The notes beneath the pieces are model-generated. The model was given only the letters and a program-made list of their open reading frames with translations, searched no databases and was not told the origin of the DNA. 64,000 nt of DNA. It comes from Asterias rubens. Taxonomy: Eukaryota > Echinodermata > Asteroidea > Forcipulatida > Asteriidae. The stretch lies in the NCBI RefSeq assembly GCF_902459465.1, contig NC_047068.1:6014001-6078000 (forward strand). Reading direction: 5' to 3'. The translations under genes and the position numbers were made by a program. Every line of letters begins with the position of its first letter. Within the stretch, counting starts at the first letter, position 1. This document shows, piece after piece, positions 21,401-34,267 of this stretch.

Positions 21401-23029
21401 CTAAAATTTGACAATGATTGTTATCACTACCAATCATGTATACATGTAATACCTTTAAAAAAAAGTATCATTTATTTACATAATGGTCAATTGATTTTAC
21501 ACAAAATTACATTTCTTTTGTTTTGTTTGACGAGTTAAAACCTTCATTGTTTTATAATTTATTTATCTTGATTTTAAATTTCATTCATTTTATGTTTTCA
21601 ATATTATACTCAGTATTACATTGATTTGGCATTTACTTTAAAAATCTATCTGGTATATAGTTTTATTCGACAATTTATTTCAAATAATTTTTTTTTAACT
21701 GTCCATTTTGAAGGGAAACACTTGTACATGATAATGTTTCGTAAAAATAAATTGAGTTCTTTATTTCCTGAGGAAGTTTTGCTTGAAGTGCCTTCATCCT
21801 GTTCTCAAAATTGTGGTTTATGTGTAGTATTTGAAACTTACATGTGTGAAGACACATTCAAGTGAGATTTGTGCACACATTATGCATGTAATAAAATTTT
21901 ATAATGAGCTGTATATAGTGGTTCGGAGATTATTTGGTTTTGGAAATGAAGAGAATTTGTGGTTATCAGTGTGCGACTCTTGTGACTTAAGGCTGAGAAA
22001 AGGAATGTCGAGCGTGAAAAAGTGCAGCCCTCTCACACGAAGCTCATGTTGTGATATTTTAGAAATATTGAGACAATTTCGCAAGGAATAATTGTTTTAT
22101 GCCGTGTGAAAAAGGGCTTTCAACTAATTTGCTGCACCTACAAACTGGTTGTGCAATTTTAAACTAATTGACAGTTTGAATTGATACCAACAACAAGTTG
22201 TTTTCCACCGTCTATACTGCATCATAACCTCATCATTAGGTTTTGGTCAGATGTACGTGTACCAGTTTCTATAGGAGAGGTCAACAAACTAGATCGAGTG
22301 CTATGGTGTAGTGGTCAGTTCATCTCCGTATGTCAAACTATGGTCAAATCATAGAGAAATGGTCTGTGGCCCTTTTTGTTTGGTTAAACCATAAACCATC
22401 TTTGTTTTGGGGCAGGAGACTGAGGCTCAACCCACGAATGCTTAAAATAGTATAGTTTCCTGTCTGTGAAAACACCTACTGCGCACATGTCGTGCAACGT
22501 CAAAGGCATGGTGCACAACAAACAACAACCATCCCAGCTGTCAAAATAAATTTCATAAAACAGAATCTATAAAGACGGCTTTCGCTTAAATGATTTCAAA
22601 GCAACCTTAACGTTCACCGTTCATTTGGAAATCTCATGTGATTATCCATTCTGATTAGGGTTTGTGTGAGAACCGTAACTAGATTTTTAACACAGGAATA
22701 AACTTTACCTTGAACCTAAAAATAAATGACTGCTTAGTGACACTTCTTTCCATCAGCAGCAGCCTTTTATGCTGACATTTTGTCACATTTAAGTCGGTGC
22801 GGGTATTGTTTGTCCTTCTCTTGATACTTACGATAAGCATAATGGTATTAAAGTTAATTGACATTTCATGTGAAAGGCGCGGAGTGCCGCAACTGTCATA
22901 ATTACATCTGACTTTACAAGCAGTGAACCAAATTTTGATGAATATATTTTTGGAGGGAAGCGGCAACTTCACTTTGATTTGTGTTATAGGCCCGCTGTGT
23001 GGTTAACAGCCGTTGTTGTTGAAGGATTT
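21401..23029. other. AT-rich stretch without an identified gene
   Basis: No recognisable coding sequence. A weak tRNA-like SINE relic may lie at about 22300-22350 (GCTATGGTGTAGTGGTCAG). The frames in this stretch are short and low in complexity. Confidence 0.45.
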
Positions 23030-23399
23030 GGGTACTTTTTGTAACACAAAACACAATGTCAACAGATTTACCTTAAATTTACACCGTTTTGAGATAATGA
23101 TATTGATAGTAGCAAGCTTTCCTTTAAATGTTAGTTGCTGAAGTCTAGTTTTTGAGAAATGAGTAAAACAATGTCATGAAAATACGTTTTAACATGCTAA
23201 AATAATTTTCGTCTCATCATAACTGAGACGAAAATTATTGTCATGACATTGTTTTACTCATTTCTCAAAAACTACAGCACCTCAGCAAGTAATATTTTCA
23301 GGGAAGCTTTCTACTATCATTATCTTCAAACTGTGTAAGTTTCAAGTGTAAATCTGTAGACATTGTGTTTTTGTACTACAAAAAGTGGCATGGATTTCT
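23030..23399. mobile_element. Family E hairpin MITE, about 370 bp
   Basis: Nearly complete inverted repeat. The left arm starts GGTACTTTTTGTA and the right arm ends TACAAAAAGTGGC. The centre near 23220 is CGTCTCA-TCATAAC-TGAGACG. The arms share GAGAAATGAGTAAAACAATG and the complement of TTTTCAGGGAAGCTTTCTAC. No open reading frame. Confidence 0.85.
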
Positions 23400-23520
23400 T
23401 AGTTAAATTTAAGGGACAAAGTGTTGTACCATTTCTACCTCCGTGATTTTACTAATTATAATGTCGCATACCTCATTGATATTCATGAAGCAAAGTCGCC
23501 AAGCCTTGGGTTAGCATCGA

Positions 23521-23568
23521 GGTTTATCCATGGAGGTGGAAATAGAAATTCTACCTCCATGGTTTATC
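23521..23568. mobile_element. 32-bp palindromic insertion with 8-bp flanking repeat
   Basis: GGTTTATC (23521-23528), then a 32-bp palindrome beginning CATGGAGGTGGAA and ending TTCTACCTCCAT, then GGTTTATC again (23561-23568). The same palindrome type with its own flanking repeat is at 61603-61644. Confidence 0.6.
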
Positions 23569-23904
23569 AATCGCCTTAAGCCTTGGGTTTTCTCACACCA
23601 TGGTTTGGGTTGGGTTATATTTCTGCTCCTATCTAATGTAAATTTCCATCCATTTTTTTCTGTGCAACTATAATATGCACAGGTACAGCAAATAATATTG
23701 TACACAGTCTATGCAGTGTTTGAGTGTTGAGGTCGAGAGACAGCCATTGCTGCTGGGGCCTGCACGGCGAAACACCGCCATCATACAGGTCAACAATGAA
23801 CCACAAACCCTACGGCTACAACATTGCAGCTGTCTCACAACACCAACCCTTTTGAACAAGAACCAATTCCCTTTTTTTGCCTTCTTGTGGGTTTGTACTC
23901 TTCT

Positions 23905-24060
23905 TTAAAGGCACTGGACACTATTGACAACTACTCTAAATAATTGTTAGCATAGAAACGTACTTAACGAGCAATGGAGAGCTGTTGATTATAGTACACA
24001 ACATTGTGACGGTCTCCCTCTGAAGTAACGTAGTTTTCGAGAAAGAAGTCATTTTCACTT
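23905..24060 (+). mobile_element. MITE family A, left half only
   Basis: TTAA-AGGCACTGGACACTATTG, then the normal interior up to GAGAAAGAAGTCATTTTCAC, where it stops and a family B-like fragment (24070-24240, with TTTGCTCAGCAATACAAG and GAATGAAATTGGG) begins. Confidence 0.85.
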
Positions 24061-24437
24061 AAATATGAAAAATAAGCAGAGCACACAGCAACAAGAAACG
24101 GGTTTACCAGGCAAAATAATGTCGTAAATGTACAATTTGTGACTGGTTTCTGCCATTGTTTGCTCAGCAATACAAGTTTGCCTAAAAGCAGCTGTATGAA
24201 AGTGTCGTGCTGTTTCGAGCTCTGAATGAAATTGGGATAAGGCGTAAACGCAATGTAGGAACCCTTGTCCATTTTTATCTCAAACTATAGTCCCTTGTGA
24301 AGTTTTAACAGTTCTTTAACTCGTTTATACCAATACTGGTGTACTCCATCCATCAATATTGCATAACTTAATATGTACATGTACATGTACATGTTATATT
24401 GCTGCGTAAAAGCATATAAATGGAGGGTAAATTCTAC

Positions 24438-25423
24438 TTAAAGACAGTGGACACTATTGGTAATTGTCAAAGACTAGTCTCCACAGTTGGTGTATCTCAA
24501 CATTATGCATAAAGTAACAAACCTGTGAAAATTTGAGCTCAATCGGTCATCAAAGTTGCGAGATAATGAAAGAAGAAAACACCCTTGTCACACGAAGTTG
24601 TGTGCGTTTAGATGGTTGATTTCGAGACCTCAAGTTCTAAACTTGAGGTCTCGAAATCAAATTCGTGGAAAATTACTTCCTTCTCCCAAACTATGGCACT
24701 TCAGAGGGAGCTGTTTCTCACAATGTTTTATACCATCAACCTTTCCCCATTACTCGTCATCAAGAAAGGTTTTATGTCAATAATTATTTTGAGTAATTAC
24801 CAATAGTGTCCACTGCCTTTAACCAAACGTGATGAGAACTCCTATTCAATTATACGCGCGAAACCTACACTGTATTTATAGTTGTACAAGAAGCCATGGG
24901 AGTTTGACTGTGTTCCTTTCTCTGTTTATTATTTCAAAACAGCTGATCTTAATATTGGTGTCAATCTTAACTGCTTTAAAAGCAAAGTGTGATGTCACAA
25001 TGCAAATCACTATGGTAAATAGTTATAACTCTCATCTTAAAGGCAGTGGACACTATTGGTAATAGTCAATTACTAGCCTTCACAGTTGGTGTATTTCAAC
25101 ATATGCATAAAATAACTAACCTGTGAAAATTTGAGCTCAATCGGTCATCAAAGTTGCGAGATAATAATGAAAGAAAAAATCACACTTGTCACACGAAGTT
25201 GTGTGCGTTTAGATGGTTGATTTCGAGACCTCAAGTTCTAAACTTGAGGTCTCAAAATCAAATTCGTGGGTAATTGCTTCTTTCTCGAAAACTATGGCAC
25301 TTCAGAGGGAGCCGTTTCTCACATTGTTTTATGCCGTCAACGTCTCCCCATTACTCGTCACCAAAATAGGTTTTATGCTAAAAATTATTTTTAGTAATTA
25401 CCAATAGTGTCCACTGCCTTTAA
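24438..25423 (-). mobile_element. Composite unit: family A MITE, 214-bp spacer, family A MITE (reverse)
   Basis: MITE 24438-24822, spacer 24823-25036, MITE 25037-25423, each bounded by TTAA. The spacer is the reverse complement of 9920-10133 with very few differences and the same length. Here both MITEs are complete, so this copy is closer to the original form. Confidence 0.92.
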
Positions 25424-26289
25424 GATGAATCTCAAGTACTTTGTGAAAATCTACTGGTATGCCTTATTTACAAGAAACCATAGTTCGTTGCTCTGTGTTT
25501 CGAACCAACCACAAATCAACCTTCCAATAAAGATTGATCGTTGTGGGTTGTCTATGTCGACAAGAACAGCTGCTCGTTTCTTCAAACCCAAAGGAATAAA
25601 TTATTCAATGAAAGATTATTAAATCTTGTTAATACACAAAGCCATGAAAAGTAACGTTCATAGCCTTCACCACAAATGAAATAGATTTATCGCATAAGCT
25701 GTAGACGCCATTTTGTTTTTGTGATGAGTGTTGCGCATAATTTCAGATCGCTAGTAAAAATGCATTCAACGTGGAGTTTATTTACCTTTTGAGTAGCCAC
25801 CTAAGAAAACAAACTAAGAATTATTTCTACCGTGAAAGAAGGAATGTGACCAGAGTTGTTTTTCAGCGGTCATTTTGGTAGAAATTTACGGGGCCTTTCC
25901 TGAGTGTAAATACAAAAACAAAGTTCGTTTAATTCATGGCCAAATACTCTACGTGTAAGCTCGGGTGCAGCCTTCTGTATGTTTATAATTTAGATCTACG
26001 CTTGACTAAAACCCATTATTATGTTAACAGCTAAAACACATTTCACCCTCTGGTTACAAATTGTAATTGCCAATCGATTCCATTGCATGTCACAGAACAA
26101 CAATAAAAGCTAACCTAATTTACCATTAACTAATGCCATAAGTTTGTTTTTCTTCGAGTCGTTGTTTCACCAGATGCGAGTAATGGACTTATGGTATCGA
26201 AGGGTCTGTACGTTTGTTAATAGCTTTGGAAATTAATGGCAGTAACAACAAACTCTGTTATGAGAATTCAACTGATTTGGACAGGAAAG
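25424..26289. other. No gene identified
   Basis: The frame at 25407-25622 continues out of the MITE end and shows no domain. Otherwise AT-rich spacer. Confidence 0.45.
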
Positions 26290-26560
26290 TTTTTACTTTG
26301 AAGTATCGAAAAAGAGGTAAGATTTCCCCCTAAAAAAATGAATCTGAGAAGCATTACTGACGTTTCTAAGATTGTGTATTCCAATTGCAGATTATTCTTC
26401 CTGCGTGATGGACATAAATTACTCGATAATTGTCGGAAATATCTCAAAACGGCTACCACCTTTTAAAATGAAATTTTCACACTCTAGTTTTATGGTATAA
26501 AACAAAAGGATACATAATGTATAGGCTTAACGAAAACCTACGGGGCGTTGTTTTCGTAAT
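26290..26560. repeat. Family F-like fragment
   Basis: Contains GATTATTCTTCCTGCG followed by AATATCTCAAAACGGC, the pattern also seen at 52715-52890 and, less closely, in 31408-31727 (GGCGATATCTAAAAAACACG). Confidence 0.45.
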
Positions 26561-29346
26561 TTGTATCGGATTTGGGCAATTAATCGCTCACTGGAAATGT
26601 TTGACTTACTAATGATATTAAAATTGTATATTGAAACAATTTCTAAATGTCAATTTTAATAATCTATGCGTGGGTAGGATGTGTAGGCAATAAAACACTT
26701 TTGTAAACAGATGTGGATGTGTTTGTTTGACTGTAATCGTTTACGGTATTAATAACATTAATAATAATTTGTTTAAAAACGTACTCCATGTCACAACAGA
26801 CATAAACAAATGTTGCACAATTAAAAATCCACAAGTTATTAAGAAATACATATAAAAAGCAAGTAGCAATTAAGAGATGCAGTAAAGCGATTCTTAAAAA
26901 AGGTGGGTTCTCAAGAAGTTTGTCGACAAAAATCAAAATATCACACGAGCTCAGATTATTGACTGTTCTTCTTCACTAGTCCCTTTCATAAAAAGTGCTC
27001 TTAAAGTCCATTCAACCTTCTATTTCCAAAGTACTTCATTTTGCCAACTCATGCGATTTAAAAAAGGCCCATGAAGAGTTGTCATATTTTACCAGACTGC
27101 CTTTCTGGTTGTTTTCACGGTGGTTATTTTAACCCTGGGTCAACTCTTACCAAACCATGCACCCGTGTAGAGCAGACGAAATGCCCAGGGCAACGTACTC
27201 CTCGTTTAACAAACTTTCGGGCACCAACATATAAACAAAATTCTATGTCGATGATGTTTTTCCTTTTCCTCTTCAGATCTGTTTAATAGAAGCTAAAGGA
27301 AATCATAACGCTACAGATAACGAACATTGTGTTCCTTCATAAGCAAGTGCCTTTACACAGCTGGTATAATCAACTGCGAAAAAAATCGCCACTACACAAT
27401 ATTTCATAATCTTTTGACTGAATTGTTGAAAAGCTATCAAAGTGTCGGAAATCTGGTAACCCCCGCTGTATAACTGAACACCTTCTCACAACATTAATAT
27501 TTTGGAGAAGTGAGAGACGATTTAAGTTTTCATTTTTAAATGATGAAAACACAACCTTAGAAAGTATGTGTGGTGTATGGTTATTTCGGAGCAGTGCTGC
27601 AGCGCTACAGTCAGTGGTAATGCATTTCTTGCGAACAGAGAAAAGAAACACCCAGAATGCAACAAAACAGACGCTGCATTCCCTTTAAAGCTTGGCCACC
27701 CATGTGTTATCCACAGCATAGTGCGTCATACCCTGGCTCCCCTGGTCCTATCTTTACCCAATGCTCTCACTTACCAGGTTATTCCCCTCCCCTATTTCTA
27801 TACTTGCACTATTGGAAGCACATCACTAAATCGTTATGCAATTATTTATGCAATTCATTTACTCATGAGTGACAATCAATCAGACACTTGCTGATAACTA
27901 TATATATTTTAGCGATTTCAGAGTGCCCCTTTAATATTCTCATTACTGTTGCCCATTAACACACCCCCATTAGCAGAGCTGTTTTTAAATCCGATCATGG
28001 GTCGGAATTGTCCTTTAAGCTTGTCCTGTTCCGGCGCCGTTCATCCTGGATCGCCAGAGGGCAGTGAGTGCATCATTAGTAGAAGTTCAAGGCGCAGATT
28101 CAACCGGAGCAAAACACTAACTGCGTCTTATTCCGGGTTTGTATAATACGTGATGCCTGCATGGTCGCTGTTCCTCACTGTTCCGGCCATCATTCACACA
28201 GTATCTCCATCATCAGCGGTCAAGGAATTAGATATTCGGAATTCTAAAAAAATAAAATTGGCCTTTGCCATTTCCCTTGGGTTTTTTTCTTATAAAAAAT
28301 TGAAATAATTAATGGAAGGTTGATATCATGGCCACATACGTCATATGCCTTGCGGCCATCTTTGTTTCGAATGCTATGTTTAGTAGCTGATCTCAGTCAC
28401 CGCTGGCGATTTATACACGTAGAATAATAGAAGTGATCAGCATGGTTAACCTTTTGGTAGAATCTGATAGCAAGAGCCACGCTAAAGCAAAACCACACCA
28501 GGCAATGTTTTTCATTTAAAATGATGGATACCAATAAATTTCTACGGCACCGTGGTGACTATTCTGCAATTTGATAATTGAATAAGTTAAATTTTTGTTG
28601 ACTAGTTGCGATTCGCTGACTAATTGATATCCTTTCTAATCAAGTCACCCACAACTGTTTTTGATTATTGGCTCGTCTTTGTGTCACCAAATTAATGAGA
28701 TACTTCTTTACTGCTCGTCGCAAAAAAATACCCAAATGAAACAAACTATGCAACAAAATACGCTTTCATTGTGTAGAAAATTTATGTAATTTTCCCATTC
28801 AAAACTGTGCAACCAAATTAAGGCACTTGTGATGCATCACACCTTTCTGTTTTTTTTTTTTTTATTCACGTGAACAAAAATTATAGTACAGATTTTTGAA
28901 ACAACATTTGCTACGGTGGCAGGATTGCAGTTTCACGCCTATATCCCTTGAGATGTTATTATTCTCGCCGTCTCTGAAAGCCAACTACTACATTGTGTCC
29001 CATGGGTTCTACCCCCAGATCATGATCGAAATAGACGTCATGATTTATCTGTACAAACAATGTGACATAATGCATTATGGTGTGTCTGTAAAGGGTTTAT
29101 TCAAATTGGAAACAACAGCTATTTCTGATGTGCTGAACCGGACACATTTTTTTTCTATACATCAAATTTGCAACTGTCGTATAGTGCTTTTCAATGTGGA
29201 TTTTTTTTCTGAATCGATTCAAAAAGGAATCCTTTAAAAAAACAATAAAACAACTTTGGATGATGGCAATCAGAAAAAAAAGCAAACCGGCAAGCTTTTC
29301 CAAGCTAGCTTTTGCAATGGCGTGGCTTTGGAATCTCTCGTTGTTT
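26561..29346. other. Gene-poor stretch
   Basis: No coding exon recognised. A CpG-rich patch lies at about 28010-28140. The reading frames here (27071-28146 and 28896-29303) lack recognisable domains and splice context. Confidence 0.45.
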
Positions 29347-29810
29347 AGAAAGTTTAAAGGCAGGGTGTAATCTCGGTAACATCTAAGTTAAAGCCATTAC
29401 ATGTGTACACTTTCGGAACAGAAAAAAAAATAGAAGTTCACAGATTTACAAATAACTTGCAGGGTTTACAGAAGGTAGTGGTGAAAGACTTCTCTTGAAA
29501 TATTAGTCCATGAAATGTTTTACTTTTTGAGAAAACATTAAAACAATTATCATTTCTCGATATCGAGAATTACGGATTTATTTTATACACATGTCATGAC
29601 ACGGCGAAACGTGCGGAAACAAGGGTGGGTTTTCCCGTTATTCAACCGAATCCGATGACCGATTGAGCCTAAATTTTCACAGGTTTGTTGTTTTATATAT
29701 AAGTTGTGGTACAATACTGTTTACCGAAAGTGTCCAATGGCTTTTATGAGCATGAAAACTTACACTTGGTAAAGAGGAGAGCTGTTGATATTATACAAAC
29801 ACTGTTTCTT

Positions 29811-29848
<38 letters not shown>

Positions 29849-29960
29849 GAAGTAATTCGTTTCAGGGAAGTAGGCGATAATGTTCCACAAAAACATTTGC
29901 AACTTCGATGACTAATTAGTAAAACGAATTCACAAGTACACTGGTACCATAGCCTTTAAT
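29347..29960. repeat. Diverged family A relatives with poly(A) tract
   Basis: 29347-29745 begins TTTAAAGGCAGGGTG and keeps CCGATGACCGATTGAGCC and AATTTTCACAGGTTTG, then CGAAAGTGTCCAATGG. 29755-29960 keeps GGAGAGCTGTTGATATTATA and CAACTTCGATGAC. A 29-base A run is at 29815-29843. They are older or sister-family copies. Confidence 0.6.
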
Positions 29961-30651
29961 AGCGGCTAATTTTGGCAAGTTTGCGCAACCGCACCCAAAA
30001 TGTCATTGGAAGTATACTTGAATTAATAATTAATTGTGCTTTATTTACTTATTGAGTCTTAGAATACCGACTGGCATTTAGGGGGTTTGCAGTAGCGCAT
30101 GAGTAGCATTTGGAAATTTGCATGTTGGAGTTTAGTAAAGTTTGCAGTAACACAATGTACATGAGTAGGATCGTAAACTTTAAATGGTGGAGAAACAGTC
30201 TATGTAAAGTTTACAGTAACGCAATGCATTGAAAGCACACCAACGAGTTGTGGTGGATCTGAACCGATAGACCTTCATGCAGTATAAACAAACGTCAGAA
30301 TTACCACAACAGCGGCTCTTTTTAGAACCAATAGAGGGCTGACGTCATGAAAACATAAACCCAAAAATATCTCAGATGGAAAGTGTTGAACTTGTCGAAA
30401 CTAATCTGACCATTCTGTATCATCTGGTCTTTGCGGTCAATATCTATAATAGGCAACGCGGTAACGGACTATAGATACTAGAGTCTTGTCCAGCGCACGT
30501 ATTCATCAAAAAGGTGCTCAAGGCGTTCGAACAAAGAGGACACACTTTCAAGACAGGCTTTGCAAGTTTTTTTTATGAATTATGAGACCCATTTATTGTA
30601 GCCCCTTATAAGGGTTTGCAAGGTTGCCTTTAGACTACAGTAAAGAAATTA

Positions 30652-31028
30652 TAGACTGGACACTATTGGTAATTGTCAAACACCAGTCTTCTCACTTTGT
30701 GTATCTCAACATATGCACACAAAAAACTGTGAACATTTGAGCTCAATTGGTCGTCGGAGTTGCGAGATAATAATGAAAGAAAAAACACCCTTGTCACACG
30801 AAGTTGTGTGCTTTCAGATGCTTAATTTCGTGACCTCAAATTCTAAATCTGAGGTCTCGAAATCAAATTCGTGGAAAATTACTTCTTTCTCAAAAACTAC
30901 GTTACTTCAGAGGGAGCCGTTTCTCACAATGTTTTACACTACCAACCTCTCCCCATTACTCGTTACCAAGTAAGGTTTTATGCTAACAATTATTTAGAGT
31001 AATTACCAATAGTGTCCACTGCCTTTAA
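30652..31028 (-). mobile_element. MITE family A (reverse)
   Basis: Full-length, ending GTCCACTGCCTTTAA at 31025-31028. The left end is ATAGACTGGACACTATTGG. The open frame across it ([20 protein letters not shown]...) recurs in other copies and reflects the MITE sequence itself. Confidence 0.92.
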
Positions 31029-31407
31029 TGAACACGTCCACGGGCAGATCGAACCATAGCAAGGTCCTTGCTCAAATGATCGAACTAAGAGTTGAAGTCC
31101 CCCCTCCTCATCTATTATATCAAGTATTTATCCTTTGTAATGCAAAATATAACAATTTATTATAATTGTCTCAATCTCATTAAGACAGTAACCCCATAAG
31201 TATTTTCAGGTTAATCCTTTAATCATGTTGTATGTTTGCACTTTACATTAGTTAACAATGGATTGTCTCATTAAGACCCAACACACATAACTTTTAGCAT
31301 TTCAAAAATAATTCAAGGGGATGTGTTTACCATGACCATCTTTATGCCATGGAAGTTATGTGAACATTTTCAAGATTTTTGCAACCTTGCCATGTTGTGC
31401 ACGTCAT

Positions 31408-31727
31408 TTAAAGGGAAGGTTGCGTTTCGGAATTACTCTTAAAATGAATGGCAATAAAAACGTTTGGTTAGATTAGGAGCCTACAGCAACTTTCGAAAGC
31501 ATTTTTAAGGCATTTTGAGAAAGAGATGCCCCAAAATTTAAATATCTGTCATTTTTAGGGTCCTACCGTTTTTGAGATTGTGTTTTCCTATTGGGGATGC
31601 TAAGACGTATTCACCCCGACTTTTCTTCGGCGATATCTAAAAAACACGAAATGAAATTTCCACGTGTTCTACCATAAGATGAAATCAATCGAACTGTTAT
31701 AAAAACCAAGGTAAACTTTGCCTTTAA
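31408..31727. mobile_element. MITE family F, about 320 bp
   Basis: TTAAAGGGAAGGTTGCG at the left; the right end AAACTTTGCCTTTAA mirrors it imperfectly. TTAA at both borders. No coding capacity. Confidence 0.6.
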
Positions 31728-31990
31728 AGTTAGTGTATACACTTTGGTAACTACTACAAAATAACTTACTTGAGAAACGACACCCTTTGAAGTAGGCTAA
31801 TTCATTTTCACACAACAAAAATTAATGTGAATCTGAAAACAGCTTCAGACTTGAAGCCTTTCTCGTGCATCTTAAAACACACAATTCTGTGCAACGAGGG
31901 TGGGTTTATAATATCATTATTCTCATGCAACTTCGAAGTACAATTCAGCCCAACTTTTCATAGGCTTATGAAATAGCAGCGTCTTGCTGC
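31728..31990. repeat. Diverged family A relative (left part)
   Basis: AAAGTTAGTGTATACACTTTGG, then ACTACTACAAAATAAC, CACCCTTTGAAGTAG and GCAACTTCGAAGTACAATTC follow the order of family A landmarks at low similarity. Confidence 0.5.
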
Positions 31991-32559
31991 CCGACTGACC
32001 GACTGCACCGTGTGTGGACGTCACATTATACGAAGACGGCTTGCTGTGAAACCGTAACCTCAGACATGAACCACAGAAACGCGAGCTGGGTCGTGCGTCA
32101 CGAAAACTAATAACACAATTTTGGAGGTTTTCAATTCATAAAATTGGGAAATTTTGCTGTGTATCTCTAAACCTCGGACAAAACCCGCCACAACCCACAA
32201 CGAAAGAGCCGGGTTTGTTCCCAAACAGCAAGATGTTGCGAGGAAATTGAAGCCATTAAGCTCTACGCATCGGGAAACCCACCAAAAGCTTTTTGCCCGA
32301 GGAAACACTGTAAACAAAATCGAGTGAGAATTAACTCCGATTCCGGGGTTAAAGGGGGCCGGACACATTTTTGAGTCAGAACAGAGGCTCACCCGTATAA
32401 ATTGGCTGCCGGAGCAAAAGGGGTTATTTTGACTTGAAATATGCGTAAGTTTAACCCAATTCTACACAGATTAGGCTACTGGCCAAGAAATAGATAAGAA
32501 TGTAAGTTTTCATTGAGTTTAAAACCCAAAATAAATGATTGTTATAACTTCAGTGGTTT

Positions 32560-32945
32560 TAGATATCCCCTTGACCATGGGGTGTGGATTAGAACCCCAC
32601 CTGAACAGCATTTGGATTTGCTTCCTTCTGCACTCGGAGCAAAGGGCTGGCCTACTTATCACACATCGGTGCGAGGGTGAAACCCAAATAAATGAAGTTT
32701 TACAAACCAGCCACAAACTGTTCCTGATATAACACCACTTTTTATAGGGGAGTGCGTATTAGTATAATCTTTCCTCGACTTCCGCCTACATGACCCAGGT
32801 TCGATTGGATTGGGTGTTCAGTCCAAACCCGCTGGCGTGAGTTTTCCATTATACACAAACTCTGGAGTGTTCCTCTCACATCTACAACTGAAACTCCCTT
32901 CCTTTTCTTCTCCTCATAAGGTTCTTGGCTAGTATAATGATTCAT
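32560..32945. repeat. SINE relic and dispersed repeat
   Basis: 32560-32720 has a B-box relic (GATTAGAACCCCACC) and a tail with ACACATCGGTGCGAGGGTGA. 32770-32945 carries AGGTTCGATTGGATTGG and the block shared with 851-1000. Confidence 0.5.
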
Positions 32946-33004
32946 TATTTTCTGAGAACCATTGGCTTTACAACTATTCAACTTATTCAATAAAATATAA
33001 CCTT

Positions 33005-33900
33005 GTTGCAATTCAGCGCACCTTTTCATGACATTTTCACAATGATGCGAGTATTGAAAACACAGACAAATAGACACTGACAACTTACTCCTTTAAAGAC
33101 AATGGACACCATTGGTAAGTCTTCCACTTCTTGGTGTATCTCAACATATTTATATGCAAAAAATAACAAACCTGTGAAAATTTGAGCTCATTTGGTCGTC
33201 AAAGTTGCGTCACAATCATGAAAGAAAAAACCCCTTGTCACACGAAGTTGTGTGCTTGATGCTTGATTTCGAGACCTCAAAATCTAAATCTGAGGTATCG
33301 AAATCAAATTCGTGGAAAATAACTTCTTTCTCGAAAACTACATAACTTCAGAGGGAGCCAAGTAAGGTTATATGCTAATAATTAATTTGAGTTATTACCA
33401 ATAGTGTTCAGCGCCTTTAAACACCAAGATCGAAACATTGGCTTCACACCCCCCAAAAAATAATTAAAACAAAATGAAAATTTGAGCTCAATCGGTCGTC
33501 GACTTTGCGAGATAATAATGAAACAAAAAACGCCCTGGTCATACGAAGTTGTGTGCTTTCTGATGCTTGATTTCGAGACCTCAAATTCTAAACTTGAGGT
33601 CTCGAAATGAAATTCGTGGGAAAATTACTTCTTTCTCGAAAACTACGTCACTTCAGAGGGAGCTGTTTCATACAATGTTTTATACCATCCATCTCTCCCC
33701 AATACTCGTCACAAGAAAGGTTTTATGCTGATAATTATTTTGAGTAATTACCAATAGTGTCCACTGCCTTTAAATACCAAGATCGAAAAATTGGCTTCAC
33801 AACCAAAAATATTTAAAAACAACTTTTGCAATTCAGCGCACGACACAATGATGAAAGTATTGAATACACGGAGAAATATAACCGAAAATTTACTCTTTCG
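33005..33900. repeat. Locally duplicated segment with two family A MITEs
   Basis: MITE 1 is 33093-33420 (reverse, with an internal loss). MITE 2 is about 33475-33773 (reverse, missing its left end). Each is followed by AMACCAAGATCGAAAMATTGGC-like flank (33421 and 33774). TTGCAATTCAGCGCA occurs before MITE 1 and again after MITE 2, so flank and MITE were duplicated together. Confidence 0.75.
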
Positions 33901-34267
33901 AATACCAATCTTTCCTGCCGTATGGAAGATTGGAGATTACACAGTTAGTGCGTGCCTCTTTTTCAAATCCAAATATGGCAAGGATAAACATTCTCAGGTT
34001 CCTTCTTTAATTTCCTTTTTTAGTCAACCCCTGCGTCAGGTCCGGGCGAATTCCAAAACTGCAGGGAAGCCGGCAACTTTCAGAACCTCGCTCGATGTCT
34101 CGAAAATAGTGTTTACACAGCTTCGGAATCATATTTATATCAATCGTTTGGAAAATATGCCTCAAAATATAGTTTTATTGCCCCGTGGGGAGTCCGTGAC
34201 GACTTCGGGCAAAATGAGTTTTATATGTTTTTTGTCAGACAGGGGAAAGTCTTCAAGTAGGCTATAA

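Noticed and set aside
28052..28065. CTCF-like motif CGCCAGAGGGCAG
   Set aside because: A single partial match in a CpG-rich patch; such a short motif occurs by chance and no supporting context is visible.
30713..30973. Recurrent frame with [20 protein letters not shown], also at 6800, 24556 and 61634
   Set aside because: The similar protein frames come from family A MITE copies; they vary by frameshifts and lack any conserved domain or codon constraint.
33791..34267. 158-residue frame
   Set aside because: Starts at a non-ATG codon in duplicated repeat sequence and contains no recognisable domain or splice context.
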